Shown here: positions 63,982 to 64,000 of the stretch, one piece after another | How positions within the stretch are numbered: position 1 is the stretch's first letter | How the letters are laid out: each line of letters opens with the position of its first letter | Assembly: GCA_015075305.1 (NCBI GenBank) | Contig: JABTUS010000001.1 | Location: 186,001-250,000 of the forward strand | DNA from: Opitutaceae bacterium | GTDB taxonomy: Bacteria; Verrucomicrobiota; Verrucomicrobiia; Opitutales; Opitutaceae | Length of the DNA stretch: 64,000 bases | Direction: 5' to 3' | The notes under the pieces: generated by a model | Database searches by the model: none | What the model was told of the DNA's origin: nothing | Seen by the model: only the letters and a program-made list of their open reading frames with translations | Made by a program: the position numbers and the translations under genes

Positions 63982-64000
63982 ATGCGTGAAGCGATAGATC
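63982..64000 (+). CDS. Start of possible immunity gene (cut by window edge)
   Basis: An ATG at 63982, 8 bases after the RHS stop, opens a frame MREAID that runs to the end of the window. Only six codons are visible, so this may be chance. In RHS toxin loci the gene directly after the tip usually encodes its immunity protein, and the AT-rich composition continues. Confidence 0.35.

Overview
The window looks like chromosomal DNA of a Verrucomicrobiota member, most probably close to Opitutaceae. I infer this from gene families, not from a phylogeny. The DNA is GC-rich. It carries a fused SecDF, a 'PVC-type' heme-binding dehydrogenase-like protein, a very large TonB-dependent receptor with a carboxypeptidase-regulatory N-terminal domain, several Gfo/Idh/MocA oxidoreductases, DUF1080 proteins, a sulfatase and ceramidase-like proteins, a set typical of polysaccharide-degrading Verrucomicrobiota. 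Few genes have an obvious Shine-Dalgarno sequence, so several starts were chosen from family alignment or signal peptides.

Layout. 1-20.1 kb is mostly housekeeping: a partial UDP-sugar pyrophosphorylase and an FtsB-like protein (-), a GspA/GspB-like pair (+), a secreted SGNH hydrolase (+), tRNA-Arg(ACG) (-), secDF-recJ and yajC (-), divergent arginine decarboxylase (+), lpxK (-), a class V aminotransferase, topoisomerase III and class II aldolase (+), a shared terminator, recN (-), and a PIN-toxin/antitoxin pair in reversed order. 20.3-25.8 kb holds a metallophosphatase, a methyltransferase, a secreted phosphodiesterase-like protein, a PfkB kinase with an oxidoreductase, and a DeoR regulator. 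25.9-45.8 kb is a catabolic island: a GntR/LacI-type regulator, the PVC heme protein, divergent DUF1080 and ceramidase-like genes, and a minus-strand run of nine genes from a TonB receptor at 45.77 kb to an MFS transporter at 32.70 kb. That run reads as a PUL-like locus: outer-membrane uptake, periplasmic hydrolases and sulfatase, PIG-L deacetylase, oxidoreductase, NagB-like protein and inner-membrane transporter. 46-53 kb carries a SUMF1-domain protein, the oxidative pentose-phosphate genes zwf-opcA-pgl, and a Tat-exported oxidoreductase.

52.9-64 kb is the most unusual part. A 1.57-kb gene-free stretch is packed with hairpin-forming repeats, short tandem repeats and a decayed, inverted fragment of an RHS gene. 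It ends in a C11 tract just upstream of a tightly coupled three-gene operon: a secreted RCC1-repeat/glycine-rich/Fn3 protein, a small helical (TPR-like) exported protein, and a 2031-residue secreted RHS/YD-repeat protein. Right at the RHS core motif the base composition turns AT-richer, and the last ~272 residues are a variable 'tip' of unrecognised type. A new reading frame begins 8 bases after the RHS stop and is cut by the window edge. I interpret the operon as a Sec-exported polymorphic-toxin or surface-adhesin system with possible phase variation, tip exchange and a candidate immunity gene. This is a hypothesis.
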